From positions 1 to 64,000 of the forward strand of contig QAMW01000019.1 of assembly GCA_003150235.1 (NCBI GenBank): 64,000 nt of DNA. The letters run 5' to 3'. Source of the stretch: Bacteroidales bacterium. Its GTDB lineage: Bacteria; Bacteroidota; Bacteroidia; Bacteroidales; Muribaculaceae. Below, in pieces: positions 8,128 to 18,830 of this stretch (position 1 is the stretch's first letter; each line of letters starts with the position of its first letter). The position numbers were made by a program, and so were the translations under genes. Under the pieces are notes generated by a model that did not search any database, was not told the DNA's origin, and saw nothing but the letters and a program-made list of their open reading frames with translations.

Positions 8128-10065
8128 ATGAGTGACATCACTGACCTCCCGTTACAGGAAGAAAACGATAATAAACCCGCTAATTATTCCGGCGATGATA
8201 TAAAGACCCTCGACTGGAAGGAACACATACGCCTGCGCCCAGGTATGTATATCGGAAAGCTCGGCGACGGCTCACAAAACGATGACGGCATCTACGTGCT
8301 TGTAAAAGAAGTACTTGACAATGCCATCGATGAGTTCATGATGGGGTTTGGCAAGCAGATTGATGTCACCGTCACCGAGACTACGGTCACTGTACGAGAC
8401 TACGGTCGAGGCATTCCGCTTGACAAGGTGATTGACGTGTCATCTAAGATGAACACGGGAGCGAAATATGATTCCAAGGCTTTCAAAAAGTCGGTGGGAC
8501 TCAACGGCGTAGGTATCAAGGCAGTCAACGCCCTGTCGACCGACTTCACCATTACCAGCGCACGTGACGGACAGGCGCGCACAATCGAGTACAGTTGTGG
8601 AAACATAATAAGCGACAGCGGAATAGTCGATAGCGACGAACCTAACGGGACACGCGTGTGCTTCACCCCCGACAACACTATATTCCGCGACTACCGCTAT
8701 CATGAAGAGTATATCGTACAGCTTGTAAAAAACTATACCTTCCTGAATACCGGACTGTCGATATACCTCAACGGAAAGCGATATTACTCGCGCAACGGAT
8801 TGCTCGATTTGCTTAAAGAAAACCTGACAACAGAACCGCTCTATCCTATCATCCACCTGAAAGGCGACGATATCGAGGCGGTGATTACTCATACCAAGCA
8901 ATTCGGCGAAGAATATTATTCGTTTGTCAACGGTCAGCACACCACCCAGGGTGGTACTCACCTCACCGCGTTCAGGGAATCAGTGTCACGAACCATAAAA
9001 GAGTATTTCGGTAAAAACTTTGAGTATTCCGACATCCGCGGAGGTATGGTCGCTGCCATCTCCATCAAAGTGGAGGAGCCGGTATTCGAGTCACAGACCA
9101 AGACAAAGCTCGGGTCACGTGACATGGGTCCCAACGGTCCAACGGTTGCAAAATTCATCGGTGACTTTATAAAGAAAGAGCTTGACAACTATCTGCACAT
9201 CGACCTTACGACCGCCGACATACTGTTGAAGAAAATACAGGAAAACGAGCGCGAACGCAAGGCGATGGCCGGTGTCACAAAAGCTGTACGCGAGAAAGCG
9301 AAAAAATTTGCCATCCACAATAAGAAGCTTCTCGACTGCCGCACTCATCTGTCGGATGTAAAAGGCGATGAAGATAAAAAGCTTGCTTCCTCCATATTTA
9401 TCACCGAGGGTGATTCCGCAGCGGGTTCAATAACTAAAATCCGTGACGTGGACACCCAGGCGGTATTCTCGCTCCGAGGCAAACCGCTGAACACTTACGG
9501 GATGCCGCTGGTCGACGTCTACAAGAATGATGAATTTGCTCTGCTCCGCGCGGCTCTAAATATCGAGGAAAGTATCGACGACTTGCGCTATAACAAAGTC
9601 ATAATCGCCACAGATGCCGATGTCGACGGAATGCACATCAGATTGCTGCTGCTCACTTATTTCCTGCAATTTTTCCCTGACTTGATAAAAAAAGGGCATG
9701 TCTATGTGCTCCAGACTCCGCTTTTCCGTGTAAGAAACGGCAAAACCACCCGTCGCATAGGGAAAAAAGGAGGGAAAGGAGCAACTGATGAGACTTATTA
9801 TTGTTATAATGATGAAGAGCGTTTTGCCGCAATCGAAAAGCTCGGGGCAAATGCCGAAATCACCAGGTTCAAGGGACTTGGCGAAATATCGCCTGAAGAA
9901 TTTCGCGAGTTCATAGGACCGAATATAAGGCTTGACCGGGTGACACTCAGAAAAGAAGATGCAGTAGGCGAGCTGCTGGAATTTTATATGGGCAAAAACA
10001 CGGTCGAACGCCAGAACTTTATTATTGATAATCTCGTAGTAGAAGATGACTCAGAAATCTCTTGA
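8128..10065 (+). CDS. parE: DNA topoisomerase IV subunit B
   Basis: A 645-residue type IIA topoisomerase ATPase subunit. GHKL motifs are [10 protein letters not shown] (about 68-77), DYGRGIP (about 91-97) and [14 protein letters not shown] (about 127-140). The TOPRIM domain shows [10 protein letters not shown] (about 425) and DADVDGMHI (about 495). The opening [15 protein letters not shown] and the [11 protein letters not shown] stretch are the ParE-type form rather than the GyrB form of Bacteroidetes. The protein pairs with ParC to decatenate chromosomes. Its 3' end overlaps coaD by 20 bases. Confidence 0.9.
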   Translation: MSDITDLPLQEENDNKPANYSGDDIKTLDWKEHIRLRPGMYIGKLGDGSQNDDGIYVLVKEVLDNAIDEFMMGFGKQIDVTVTETTVTVRDYGRGIPLDKVIDVSSKMNTGAKYDSKAFKKSVGLNGVGIKAVNALSTDFTITSARDGQARTIEYSCGNIISDSGIVDSDEPNGTRVCFTPDNTIFRDYRYHEEYIVQLVKNYTFLNTGLSIYLNGKRYYSRNGLLDLLKENLTTEPLYPIIHLKGDDIEAVITHTKQFGEEYYSFVNGQHTTQGGTHLTAFRESVSRTIKEYFGKNFEYSDIRGGMVAAISIKVEEPVFESQTKTKLGSRDMGPNGPTVAKFIGDFIKKELDNYLHIDLTTADILLKKIQENERERKAMAGVTKAVREKAKKFAIHNKKLLDCRTHLSDVKGDEDKKLASSIFITEGDSAAGSITKIRDVDTQAVFSLRGKPLNTYGMPLVDVYKNDEFALLRAALNIEESIDDLRYNKVIIATDADVDGMHIRLLLLTYFLQFFPDLIKKGHVYVLQTPLFRVRNGKTTRRIGKKGGKGATDETYYCYNDEERFAAIEKLGANAEITRFKGLGEISPEEFREFIGPNIRLDRVTLRKEDAVGELLEFYMGKNTVERQNFIIDNLVVEDDSEIS

Positions 10066-10516
10066 ACGTATAGCCGTCTATCCCGGAACATTTGACCCGT
10101 TCACAATCGGGCATAAGTCAATCGTGGAACGCGGGTTGAAGATATTCGACAAAATAATAATCGCAGTCGGCATAAATGATGCCAAACGCTGCTACAAACC
10201 CACGGAAGACCGTGTGCGCCACATAAAGAAAGTGATGGCGGATGAACCACGCGTGGAGGTGGTAAGTTATGACGGACTCACCGTCGACATCGCCCGCGCT
10301 CACAATGCCGGATTCATACTGCGCGGTGTCAGAACTGTTGCCGACTATGAATATGAGCGTAATCTCGCATACGCCAACCGCCGTATCTCCGGCATAGAGA
10401 CTGTGCTGCTCTACACTCTCCCCGAACTGCAGTATGTAAGTTCGACCATGGTACGCGACCTCGACCGTTGCGGATATGACATAAGCCAGTTTGTACCTGA
10501 TTCCGACTCAATATAA
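10046..10516 (+). CDS. coaD: Phosphopantetheine adenylyltransferase
   Basis: A 156-residue nucleotidyltransferase joining 4'-phosphopantetheine and ATP to dephospho-CoA. The fingerprint [16 protein letters not shown] contains the T/HxGH motif near residues 14-24. [12 protein letters not shown] and the C-terminal [10 protein letters not shown] (ISSTxxR-type) complete the active site. The start codon lies inside parE (20-base overlap), so translation is probably coupled. Length is standard. Confidence 0.95.
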   Translation: MTQKSLERIAVYPGTFDPFTIGHKSIVERGLKIFDKIIIAVGINDAKRCYKPTEDRVRHIKKVMADEPRVEVVSYDGLTVDIARAHNAGFILRGVRTVADYEYERNLAYANRRISGIETVLLYTLPELQYVSSTMVRDLDRCGYDISQFVPDSDSI

Positions 10517-10535
10517 TCCCACTAACTGAAACCAC

Positions 10536-12128
10536 ATGAAACGATTTATATATACGTTAACTTTTGTCCTAATGGCAATTATTGCCTTCCGTGCGGCAGG
10601 ATTTGAACTCACCCCTGACCGCAAGCTGCAATATGCCGAAGGCATAATCTCCACATACTATGTCGAGCCTGTCGACCGTGACACCATTGTAGACGAAGCG
10701 ATAAAAGCGATGCTCAAGACACTCGACCCACACTCTGTCTACTCAACCCCCGAAGAGACACGCGAACTTAACGAACCGCTCCTCGGCAACTTCAGCGGCG
10801 TAGGCATACAGTTCAACATGACTACCGACACCCTGTATGTGATACAGACCGTTGCCGGAGGTCCGTCGGAGAAAGTAGGCATACTGCCGGGAGACAGAAT
10901 CATGGAGGTTAACGATACTCTCATAGCCGGCGTAAAGATGAAAAACACAGATGTGATGAAACGTCTCCGCGGGCCGAAAGGGTCGACGGTCAATGTAAAG
11001 GTACTCCGTAATGGCGTGGACAATCTCATTGACTTTTGCATAACACGCGACGACATACCCATCTATAGTATCGACGCTGCGTATATGGCTGACCCACATA
11101 CAGGATATATCAGAATTTCGCAATTTGCCGAAAAGACCCCCAAGGAATTTGGTGAGGCGATCGAGAAACTACGCCGTCAAGGCATGAAGAATCTCATCAT
11201 CGACCTTCAGGACAATGGCGGAGGCTACCTTAATGCAGCACAGGAACTCGCCAATCATTTTCTGAAAAAAGGTGACCTGATAGTTTATACAGAAGCACCG
11301 CGCTCACCGAGTTTCAAATATATCGCCGAGAAAGACGGCGACTTCACCGACGGCAGGGTTGTAGTGCTTGTAAACAATTACTCAGCTTCGGCAAGCGAGA
11401 TTCTCTCCGGTGCCCTCCAGGACCATGACCGTGGCGCCATCGTAGGAAGACGCACCTTCGGAAAAGGTCTCGTGCAACGCCCCTTCCCATTTCCCGATGG
11501 TTCCATGATACGCCTTACCGTGTCGAAGTACTACACACCGTCAGGCAGATGCATCCAGAAGCCATACGTAAAGGGCAATCTCGACGACTATCAGAGCGAC
11601 ATGAAACACCGCTTTGAATCAGGCGAGTTCATGCACTCCGATTCAATCCACTTCCCCGACTCTCTGAAATATCAGACATTGAAAACCCATCGCCCGGTTT
11701 ATGGCGGGGGAGGAATCATGCCCGACCGCTTCGTGCCGCTCGATACCACATGGTACACCCCTTATTACCGCGACGTTCTTGCAAAGGGAGTTATCTACCA
11801 GTGGGTATTGCAATATCTCGACGCACATCGCAAGGAACTGAAAAAAGAGTATCCTACTGAAGAGCGATTTGCTGAAAAGTTTGAAGTGTCACCCGAAATG
11901 ATGCAACAGGTCATCGACCGCGCCACCAAGGCGGAGATAGAGTTTAATGAAGAACAATATGCCAAAAGCGGCGAATATATGCGGTCACTGCTGAAAGCGT
12001 TACTCGCCCGCGATTTATATGAAAACGGTTCTTATTTCCGTATAATGAATAAACTCAATCCCATATATAATGAAGGATTGCGTCTTATCAACCAACCGAA
12101 AGAATACAACGAATTACTGAATCGATGA
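10536..12128 (+). CDS. CtpA-type carboxy-terminal processing protease (S41)
   Basis: A 530-residue exported protease. It has a signal/anchor helix (about 3-22), an N-terminal region, a PDZ domain (about 85-165, with FSGVGIQFN and GDRIMEVND), and an S41 catalytic domain. The nucleophile serine lies in NYSASASEIL (about 279-288) and the lysine in FGKGLVQ (about 307-313), followed by a C-terminal extension. It is placed between coaD and hflX with small gaps; hflX overlaps it by four bases. The likely role is periplasmic processing or quality control. The substrate is unknown. Confidence 0.9.
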   Translation: MKRFIYTLTFVLMAIIAFRAAGFELTPDRKLQYAEGIISTYYVEPVDRDTIVDEAIKAMLKTLDPHSVYSTPEETRELNEPLLGNFSGVGIQFNMTTDTLYVIQTVAGGPSEKVGILPGDRIMEVNDTLIAGVKMKNTDVMKRLRGPKGSTVNVKVLRNGVDNLIDFCITRDDIPIYSIDAAYMADPHTGYIRISQFAEKTPKEFGEAIEKLRRQGMKNLIIDLQDNGGGYLNAAQELANHFLKKGDLIVYTEAPRSPSFKYIAEKDGDFTDGRVVVLVNNYSASASEILSGALQDHDRGAIVGRRTFGKGLVQRPFPFPDGSMIRLTVSKYYTPSGRCIQKPYVKGNLDDYQSDMKHRFESGEFMHSDSIHFPDSLKYQTLKTHRPVYGGGGIMPDRFVPLDTTWYTPYYRDVLAKGVIYQWVLQYLDAHRKELKKEYPTEERFAEKFEVSPEMMQQVIDRATKAEIEFNEEQYAKSGEYMRSLLKALLARDLYENGSYFRIMNKLNPIYNEGLRLINQPKEYNELLNR

Positions 12129-13369
12129 AAGAAAACATCATAAGCAAGGAGACATCGGAAAAGACCGTACTGGTCGGTCTTATCACTCCACAGCAGAATG
12201 AAGCCAAAGCCAATGAATATCTTGACGAGCTTGAATTTCTTGCTGACACCGCCGGTGCCGTCACCGAGAAGAAATTCCTGCAACGTGTCGACTACCCCAA
12301 TCCGCGCACTTTTGTAGGGAAAGGGAAACTCGATGAGATAAAGGAATATGTCGAAAACAATGACATAGGGCTTGTAATATTTGATGATGACCTCTCCACG
12401 AAACAGGTGGCAAACCTTGAACGCGAGCTTCAGGTAAAAATCCTTGACCGCACAAGCCTCATCCTTGACATCTTCGCAAAACGCGCACAGACTGCCAATG
12501 CGAAGACCCAGGTCGAACTTGCGCAATACCAGTATCTCCTCCCTCGGCTTACCCGCATGTGGACTCACCTTGAACGACAGCGCGGAGGTATAGGTATGCG
12601 TGGTCCCGGTGAGACACAGATAGAGACCGACCGACGTATCATCCTTGACAAGATATCACGCCTCAAAGCCGAGCTTGAGAGTATTGACAAACAAAAATCG
12701 ATACAGCGCAAAAACCGTGGCAAGCTTACCCGCGTGGCACTTGTAGGCTACACCAATGTGGGAAAATCCACATTGATGAACCTTCTAAGCAAAAGCGACG
12801 TGTTTGCCGAAAACAAGCTCTTCGCCACTCTCGACACTACTGTCCGCAAGGTGATAATCGACAACCTGCCATTTCTCCTGACCGATACGGTAGGTTTCAT
12901 ACGCAAACTTCCCACCCATCTCGTCAATTCCTTCAAATCGACCCTTGACGAGGTAAGAGATGCCGACATACTTGTACATGTGGTCGACATAAGCCATCCT
13001 CAGTTTGAAGAGCAGATCGAGATTGTCGAGAAGACCCTTAATGAGATTTGCGGTGACAATAAGGAGCAGAAACATATCGTCGTGTTCAACAAGATTGACG
13101 CATTCACATACAAGCCAAAGGATGCCGATGACCTGACTCCGGCGACAAAAGAAAACATATCGCTCGATGAACTGAAAGCGACATGGATGGCGAAAATGAA
13201 CGATAACTGCGTGTTTATATCGGCAAAGGAACAGATTAACATCGATGAACTCAAGGCTCTCATTTATGAGAAAGCTAAGGAAGTCCACATCACACGATTC
13301 CCCTACAACGATTTCCTATTCCAAAAATACGATGAGGAAGACAGTGCGACTCCTGACAATACAAAATAA
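12125..13369 (+). CDS. hflX: Ribosome-associated GTPase HflX
   Basis: A 414-residue GTPase. The N-terminal HflX domain has NPRTFVGKGKLDEIKE (about 58-73) and the coupling segment GGIGMRGPGETQIETDRR (about 155-172). The G domain has GYTNVGKST (about 208-216), DTVGFI (about 255-260) and NKID (about 320-323). Family members bind the 50S subunit and split stalled ribosomes. The start ATG overlaps the stop of the protease gene as ATGA, which indicates translational coupling. Confidence 0.94.
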   Translation: MKENIISKETSEKTVLVGLITPQQNEAKANEYLDELEFLADTAGAVTEKKFLQRVDYPNPRTFVGKGKLDEIKEYVENNDIGLVIFDDDLSTKQVANLERELQVKILDRTSLILDIFAKRAQTANAKTQVELAQYQYLLPRLTRMWTHLERQRGGIGMRGPGETQIETDRRIILDKISRLKAELESIDKQKSIQRKNRGKLTRVALVGYTNVGKSTLMNLLSKSDVFAENKLFATLDTTVRKVIIDNLPFLLTDTVGFIRKLPTHLVNSFKSTLDEVRDADILVHVVDISHPQFEEQIEIVEKTLNEICGDNKEQKHIVVFNKIDAFTYKPKDADDLTPATKENISLDELKATWMAKMNDNCVFISAKEQINIDELKALIYEKAKEVHITRFPYNDFLFQKYDEEDSATPDNTK

Positions 13370-13374
13370 CCTTC

Positions 13375-15378
13375 ATGCAACCAATCACTATGAACTACCG
13401 GGCAATAACTCCTGAAGAAATAGCCACGATGCAACGCAACGGCTGTCGGGCTTCTGACTGGAATAACGTGAAAGTAAAGGACGGATTCAACCCCAAATGC
13501 TATGTAAGGGTGAATTTTTCCGGTGACATATATCTCGGTGTGACTGACGAACCGGTCATCGGTACAGCGGGATTCATCGCACAGTCGGGCATCTACGACG
13601 CCACTCTGCAAAACTGTTCAGTCGGCGATAATGTACATATCTCGCATGTAGCAGAGTGTATCATGAACTATAGCATCGACAATCATGCTTATATCTCAAA
13701 TGTCGGTTCTGTGATATGTACGGGATCGCGCTCATTTGGCAACGGCACCGTGGTCAACGTACTTGACGAAACCGGAGGAAGAAGTGTGCCGATATATGAC
13801 GGACTCACCGCCCAGATAGCTTACCTCATAGCAATGTACCGCCACAATCTCCCTCTTGTAGAACGGCTTAAAGAGATGGTGACAGCGTATGCCGCAACAA
13901 AGAAAAAGGCGACAGGCTTCATCGGTAAATACGCAAAACTGACAAATGTAGGTTCGGTGACCGATGTGAATTTTGAAAGAGAGTCATACGCTAACGGCAC
14001 CTCCCTGCTATGGGATGGCACGGTCGGGCAAAAAGCCTTTGTAGGCCCCGATGTCATTGCCGAACATTTTATTCTCGCCTCCGAAGCAAGACTGGATAAG
14101 AGTGCTATTGTAAAAAATGTATTTATCGGACAGGCAAGCACCGTTAGCAACGGTTTTGTTGCTCATGACTCCCTGATATTCAGCAACTGCGCGCTTGAAT
14201 GTGGAGAGGCTGCGGCTATATTTGCAGGTCCCCATACAGTATCCATGCACAAATCCACGCTCCTTATCGGCGGCATGTTTTCATTTTTCAATGCCGGCTC
14301 GGGCACAAACCAAAGCAATCATCTATATAAGACAGGCCCGGTACATCAGGGCATAATGGCGCGCGGTAGCAAGACCGGAAGCAACACCTACGTGATGTGG
14401 CCCGCACGGTTCGGCTACTTCTCACTGATTACGGGCAGCCATTACAGTCATCCCGACACATCAGACCTTCCTTATTCGTATGTAGTTGCCGATGGCAAAG
14501 ACACACTTGTCATACCGGGAGCCAACCTTCCGACCGCAGGCACCATACGCGATATAATGAAATGGGAAGATCGCGATGCCCGAAGCAAGGATTTGCCTCG
14601 ACTCGACATCATCAACTACAATGCACTCAATCCCGTCACTACTTCTCTCATGTACAATGCCATCAATTTTCTTAACGAATATGAGCGCACTCCTGAAATC
14701 GCGGCTACACGCAATATCACGCTCAAAGACTCAGCTGTAGGCAGAGGACGACAAATGTACGCTCTCGGAGTGGATTATTTCATGGGCACGGCGGTAGTGA
14801 AGAAAGTGCTCTCACTGAAACTTGACAAAAATATCCCGTTGTCCCAACAGCTCAAGCCGGAAGTGACTGCCGACGTATCGGAGTGGATAGACATGGCAGG
14901 AATGATTGTACCGAAATCGGAAGTCGAGCGTATATGTGGCTTGGTCATTGACGGTGGCATAACGTCACTTGACAAGCTTGCGGAAGCTCTTTCCGAAGTC
15001 AGCAGCCGATATTACAAACTGACTTGGAATTTTGTCGTTGACAACTTTAATAACTGCTACAGCCAGCCAATAGAGGATGTCTCGGCACAGGATCTTGAGG
15101 CAATCATACAGCGTTGGACTGAAACAGTGTCAGCTCTCGACCGCATGAGAAAAGCCGATGCTTTAAAAGATTTCAGCGCCAAAGCAATGACAGGATATGG
15201 CATTGACGGCGACAGGGAATGCCAACGTGCCGACTTTGACGCGGTACATGGCGAGGCTGACGATTCTGCCCCGGTACAAGCGATACACACCCATTACGCC
15301 GAGGCTATTCAAAACGGATTTGCCGCTGTACGCCATCTGGAGAAACTAATTAAATTAACTCAGGAAACAAAAAGTTAA
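13375..15378 (+). CDS. DUF4954 family protein, beta-helix type
   Basis: A 667-residue protein that I recognise as DUF4954, a large family restricted mainly to Bacteroidetes. The first ~370 residues are rich in short hexapeptide-like turns (NCSVGDNVHISHVAEC, DKSAIVKNVFIGQAS), which suggests a left-handed beta-helix as in acyl- or nucleotidyl-transferases. The C-terminal ~280 residues are mostly helical. No signal peptide, so cytosolic. Function is not established. A second ATG five codons in (13390, MNYRAITPEE) is an equally plausible start. It lies 5 bases after hflX, at the end of the parE operon. Confidence 0.8.
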   Translation: MQPITMNYRAITPEEIATMQRNGCRASDWNNVKVKDGFNPKCYVRVNFSGDIYLGVTDEPVIGTAGFIAQSGIYDATLQNCSVGDNVHISHVAECIMNYSIDNHAYISNVGSVICTGSRSFGNGTVVNVLDETGGRSVPIYDGLTAQIAYLIAMYRHNLPLVERLKEMVTAYAATKKKATGFIGKYAKLTNVGSVTDVNFERESYANGTSLLWDGTVGQKAFVGPDVIAEHFILASEARLDKSAIVKNVFIGQASTVSNGFVAHDSLIFSNCALECGEAAAIFAGPHTVSMHKSTLLIGGMFSFFNAGSGTNQSNHLYKTGPVHQGIMARGSKTGSNTYVMWPARFGYFSLITGSHYSHPDTSDLPYSYVVADGKDTLVIPGANLPTAGTIRDIMKWEDRDARSKDLPRLDIINYNALNPVTTSLMYNAINFLNEYERTPEIAATRNITLKDSAVGRGRQMYALGVDYFMGTAVVKKVLSLKLDKNIPLSQQLKPEVTADVSEWIDMAGMIVPKSEVERICGLVIDGGITSLDKLAEALSEVSSRYYKLTWNFVVDNFNNCYSQPIEDVSAQDLEAIIQRWTETVSALDRMRKADALKDFSAKAMTGYGIDGDRECQRADFDAVHGEADDSAPVQAIHTHYAEAIQNGFAAVRHLEKLIKLTQETKS

Positions 15379-15381
15379 ATA

Positions 15382-15419
15382 CATTTATCCCGATAAATGA
15401 TATTTTAATATTATATTTG
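15382..15419 (+). promoter_or_regulatory. Palindrome and -7 box before the lipoprotein gene
   Basis: CATTTATC/GATAAATG (15382-15399) is a perfect 8-bp inverted repeat with a 2-bp centre. It is followed by TATATTTG (15412-15419), a -7 match about 30 bases before the next ATG. The palindrome occupies the place where the -33 element should be, and no TTG is found there. It may be an operator, or the weak end of the preceding operon. Confidence 0.45.
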
Positions 15420-15448
15420 CACACACAACAAAAAGGCTACTAATTATT

Positions 15449-16540
15449 ATGAGGAATTTACTTATCATATCACTTGCTTCTGCCGGATTAATGTTTTTCT
15501 CCTGCAATTCTGAAAAAAAATGGAATCTTGACGGAAACATTGAGAACGCCTCTAAGACGACGCTATTCGTTCAGGCATCCGACAACGGAAGATGGTACAC
15601 TCTTGATACCATAATGACCAACGATAACGGCGATTTCAATTACAGCCGTATTGCTGCAGGTTATCCTGACATATACCGTCTTACTCTTGGAGAAAAAAGC
15701 ATATATTTCCCCATTGACAGCACGGAGACAGTATCCGTGACAGCCAATGCCGATAACTTTGACACAGATTATACCATCTCCGGCTCAACAGCTGCCGACA
15801 TGCTGATGGCTGTAGACAGACGCATCCGTGAGGCTGCTTCAGAAAAAGGCTATGCGGCTCTACCGGGCGACTCTCTGCTCAAACGTGAACTGGGAGGGAT
15901 GATTATCGGCGACCCTGCCGGAATAGTGTCATACTATATTATCAACAAGCAGATAAACGGCAGACGCATATTCAATCCCGACAACCGCCGTGACAACAAG
16001 GTGATAGGCGCCGTGGCAAACGCTTTTGACCAGTATCGACCCACCGACCCGCGCACACGTTACCTGCGCGCGCTGTATCTCGCACATCGTCCGTCAGTGC
16101 GCAGCACCGAGACCCTGGACACAGTTCATGCTACTGAGATAGGATTCTTCGACATCGCCCTTACCGATAATACCGGTGCGACCCACACCCTCTCCGATGT
16201 CGTTGACCGCAACAAGGTTGTCGTGCTCAACTTCACGGCATATCTCGCCGACTGGTCGCCCGCATACAATCTTGAACTCGCCAAGGCTTACGAGAAATAT
16301 CATAACAGCGGTCTTGAGATATACCAGGTAGGACTCGATGAAGATGAGTTCCAATGGAAACAGTCGGCAAAAAATCTCCCGTGGATTACCGTTTACAATC
16401 CGTCAACAACAGGAGCCGACCTGTTGATGAAATACAATGTGCAGGCATTACCCGCCACATTCATCATCGCCAACGGTGAACTCGCCAAGCGCGTGACCGA
16501 TGTAACGGCAATAAGCAGCGACATCGCAGCCCATCTCTAA
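15449..16540 (+). CDS. DUF4369/thioredoxin-fold lipoprotein lacking the CXXC motif
   Basis: A 363-residue lipoprotein. A signal peptide ends in a lipobox with Cys about residue 19 (FFSC). A DUF4369-like beta domain follows (about 25-130), then a helical linker and a C-terminal TlpA/thioredoxin-like domain (about 230-363) ending in a cis-Pro-like ALPATF. Where the family has the redox motif WCxxC, this protein reads YLADWSP, with no cysteine at all. It therefore cannot act as a thiol oxidoreductase. Family relatives sit in the periplasm. It precedes a glycosyltransferase run by 8 bases. Confidence 0.78.
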   Translation: MRNLLIISLASAGLMFFSCNSEKKWNLDGNIENASKTTLFVQASDNGRWYTLDTIMTNDNGDFNYSRIAAGYPDIYRLTLGEKSIYFPIDSTETVSVTANADNFDTDYTISGSTAADMLMAVDRRIREAASEKGYAALPGDSLLKRELGGMIIGDPAGIVSYYIINKQINGRRIFNPDNRRDNKVIGAVANAFDQYRPTDPRTRYLRALYLAHRPSVRSTETLDTVHATEIGFFDIALTDNTGATHTLSDVVDRNKVVVLNFTAYLADWSPAYNLELAKAYEKYHNSGLEIYQVGLDEDEFQWKQSAKNLPWITVYNPSTTGADLLMKYNVQALPATFIIANGELAKRVTDVTAISSDIAAHL

Positions 16541-16548
16541 ACGCCGAC

Positions 16549-17814
16549 ATGCCACGCAACGTCTTGCTCATAACCACTGCTTTCCCTTCGGAATCAGTCA
16601 CTGAAGAAGTATTCGTGACGCCTGATGTGGAAGCTCTGAGTCGTGAGTTTGACCGCGTTATAATCGCGCCGTTATTATTAAAAGGTAATGCAAAAAAAAT
16701 AAATATCCCTAACGTAACGGTCGACTATACAATTGCCCGTCATATCTTTACCCGCTTTAAGCCAAGTAAACTTCCTTATTTGTTCTCTCCGTATGTAATT
16801 AGCAAATATCGGAAGATTGCTAAAGAGAGCCGGTCATTCAAGCAATTCTTAGATAAAAGCATCTACTGCCTGAATGTAGCCATTCACCACAAAATGCTTG
16901 AGCAGATAACACGTCGCCACAATCTTGACCAGAAATCAACGGTCTACTATACTTTCTGGTTTGATTACGCCACGGCAGCCCTTTCGCTCATGCCATCATG
17001 CGTGTACGTAAGCCGTGCACATGGATATGATGTCTACGATACCAGATACGGCAAGTATCGTCTCGGTCCTGTCAGGGATTATACATTGTCCCACATCAAG
17101 GCTCTTTATCCGGTATCCCGTGCCGGACTGGAATACCTTGACAATCTATATCCCGGACATCGCGAAAAAATGCACTTGCGACTACTCGGCTCAGAGAAAA
17201 AAGATAAGGATTTCATAACACGTTGCCACACGGCGCAAGACAAAGCAATCACAATACTTTCGACAGCGCGGGTATCGCCGGAAAAAAGGGTGCTTAAAAA
17301 TCTTGATTTCGTAAAAAATCTCGCGTCAGCCCGTAAGGACATCGCGGTAAAATGGATACACGTGGGCGACGGGCCTCAGATGGAGGAGCTCCGCCGACAA
17401 AGTACTACCGGTTCGTTACCCTCCAATCTTAAAATTGAGCTGCTCGGTAATCTTCCCAATGATGAAATTCACCGTATTTACCACGAAGAGATTATAGACT
17501 GGACATTGCTATTAAGCGAGTCGGAAGGCACACCTATCGCCATCTGCGAGTCTTTTTCTTACGGTGTCCCTGTGATTGCAACAATGGTAGGAGGAGTGCC
17601 TGACATGTTTACTTCCGGCACCGGCGTACTTATCGCCCCGGTTGCATCGTCAGAAGATATTGTAAAAGCGGTGACTCCGTATATAAATGATTACAATACC
17701 TTCTTACAGATGAAAGCGGCAGCCCACGGGCGATGGAAGGATAAATTCAACAGTTCGGAGCTGCGACAAAAATTTGCAAAAGAACTTGCTGCATTAATAG
17801 ATTCCCGGTCATGA
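16549..17814 (+). CDS. Glycosyltransferase family 4 protein
   Basis: A 421-residue retaining GT-B type enzyme. The N-terminal lobe begins with an ITTAFPSESVTEEVF loop, and SRAHGYDVYD (about 154-163) lies near the donor cleft. The C-terminal lobe has STARVSPEKRV (about 241-251), the HVGDGPQMEEL segment and the nucleotide-sugar motif SESEGTPIAICESFSYGVPVIAT (EX7E type, about 324-346). It probably transfers a sugar in cell-surface glycan synthesis; donor and acceptor are unknown. The stop overlaps the next start (ATGA). The 5' third is visibly more AT-rich than neighbouring genes. Confidence 0.85.
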   Translation: MPRNVLLITTAFPSESVTEEVFVTPDVEALSREFDRVIIAPLLLKGNAKKINIPNVTVDYTIARHIFTRFKPSKLPYLFSPYVISKYRKIAKESRSFKQFLDKSIYCLNVAIHHKMLEQITRRHNLDQKSTVYYTFWFDYATAALSLMPSCVYVSRAHGYDVYDTRYGKYRLGPVRDYTLSHIKALYPVSRAGLEYLDNLYPGHREKMHLRLLGSEKKDKDFITRCHTAQDKAITILSTARVSPEKRVLKNLDFVKNLASARKDIAVKWIHVGDGPQMEELRRQSTTGSLPSNLKIELLGNLPNDEIHRIYHEEIIDWTLLLSESEGTPIAICESFSYGVPVIATMVGGVPDMFTSGTGVLIAPVASSEDIVKAVTPYINDYNTFLQMKAAAHGRWKDKFNSSELRQKFAKELAALIDSRS

Positions 17815-18830
17815 CTCAAACAACCCCCAAAGTATCGGTCATAGTCCTTACATATAATCAGGAAAAACTGATAGGACGCACACTCGACTCCATCCTTGCG
17901 CAGAAGTGCGATTTTCCATTTGAGATAATCGTAGGCGAAGACTGTTCTACCGATGGCACTCTTGCTGTGTGCCGTGACTATGAGGCACGTTACCCTGATA
18001 AAATACGCCTTTTTGCAAATAATCCAAACAAGGGATTGCTTGACAATTATTATGACTGCATTCTGCTGGCACGTGGCGAGTATCTTGCCGACTGCGGAGG
18101 CGATGATTTTTGGATTGACCCGTGTAAACTTCAGAAAGAAGCCCACATTCTCGACTCTGACACGGATATAACAATCGTACATACTGCATGGCAATATTAT
18201 GATGAGCCGACCGGCATGACCCGACCCTCTCGGTCAGAAGCGTACCATGGCAAGCATCTCAAGCCGGTGTCGGAAAAAGGGGAATTATTTCTGCCGATAC
18301 TCAATGATACCCACGGACCGCTCATCCATCTCTGCACCGCCATGTTCCGCCACGACGCACTCATGCGATGCTACAACGCCGACACCCGGCTGTTCCGCGA
18401 CAAGCAATTTATGTGTGAGGATTTACAGATTACGTCTTCCCTGTCACGCGACGGGAAAGTAGCATATATTCCTGATGTCACGCTATCCTACAGTGTCGGT
18501 AAGCCGTCGGTGATGTCGCGCGGCAACATGGAGAAGACTTTCCGTTTTTACATGTCGACCATCAAACTACTGCACTATATACAGGAACAGAACGACATAC
18601 CCAACGCGTCACTTGCCACACAGTATTCCGACCGTCTCCACTTTATCATGACCCAGGCATTCCGACTCCGCAACCGCGAGATGAGAGATGAAGTCATGGA
18701 ATGGTATAAACGGACCGATACTCACCTCAAGGTCAAAACACGCGTTTTGCAGCTATTGTCAACCAATGACTATGCATGGAAACTCTCATTAAAGATGTTG
18801 AATTTTTTTAACCCTGCGCACCATGAATAG
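17811..18830 (+). CDS. Glycosyltransferase family 2 protein
   Basis: A 339-residue inverting GT-A enzyme. KVSVIVLTYNQEKLIGRTLDS opens the nucleotide-binding half, and the metal-binding DxD-like site is GGDDFWI (about 97-103). The C-terminal part carries helices typical of longer GT2 proteins. No membrane segment. Start overlaps the GT4 stop by four bases, and the next glycosyltransferase overlaps its end by eight. The three form one translational unit, likely for one glycan. Confidence 0.88.
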   Translation: MTQTTPKVSVIVLTYNQEKLIGRTLDSILAQKCDFPFEIIVGEDCSTDGTLAVCRDYEARYPDKIRLFANNPNKGLLDNYYDCILLARGEYLADCGGDDFWIDPCKLQKEAHILDSDTDITIVHTAWQYYDEPTGMTRPSRSEAYHGKHLKPVSEKGELFLPILNDTHGPLIHLCTAMFRHDALMRCYNADTRLFRDKQFMCEDLQITSSLSRDGKVAYIPDVTLSYSVGKPSVMSRGNMEKTFRFYMSTIKLLHYIQEQNDIPNASLATQYSDRLHFIMTQAFRLRNREMRDEVMEWYKRTDTHLKVKTRVLQLLSTNDYAWKLSLKMLNFFNPAHHE

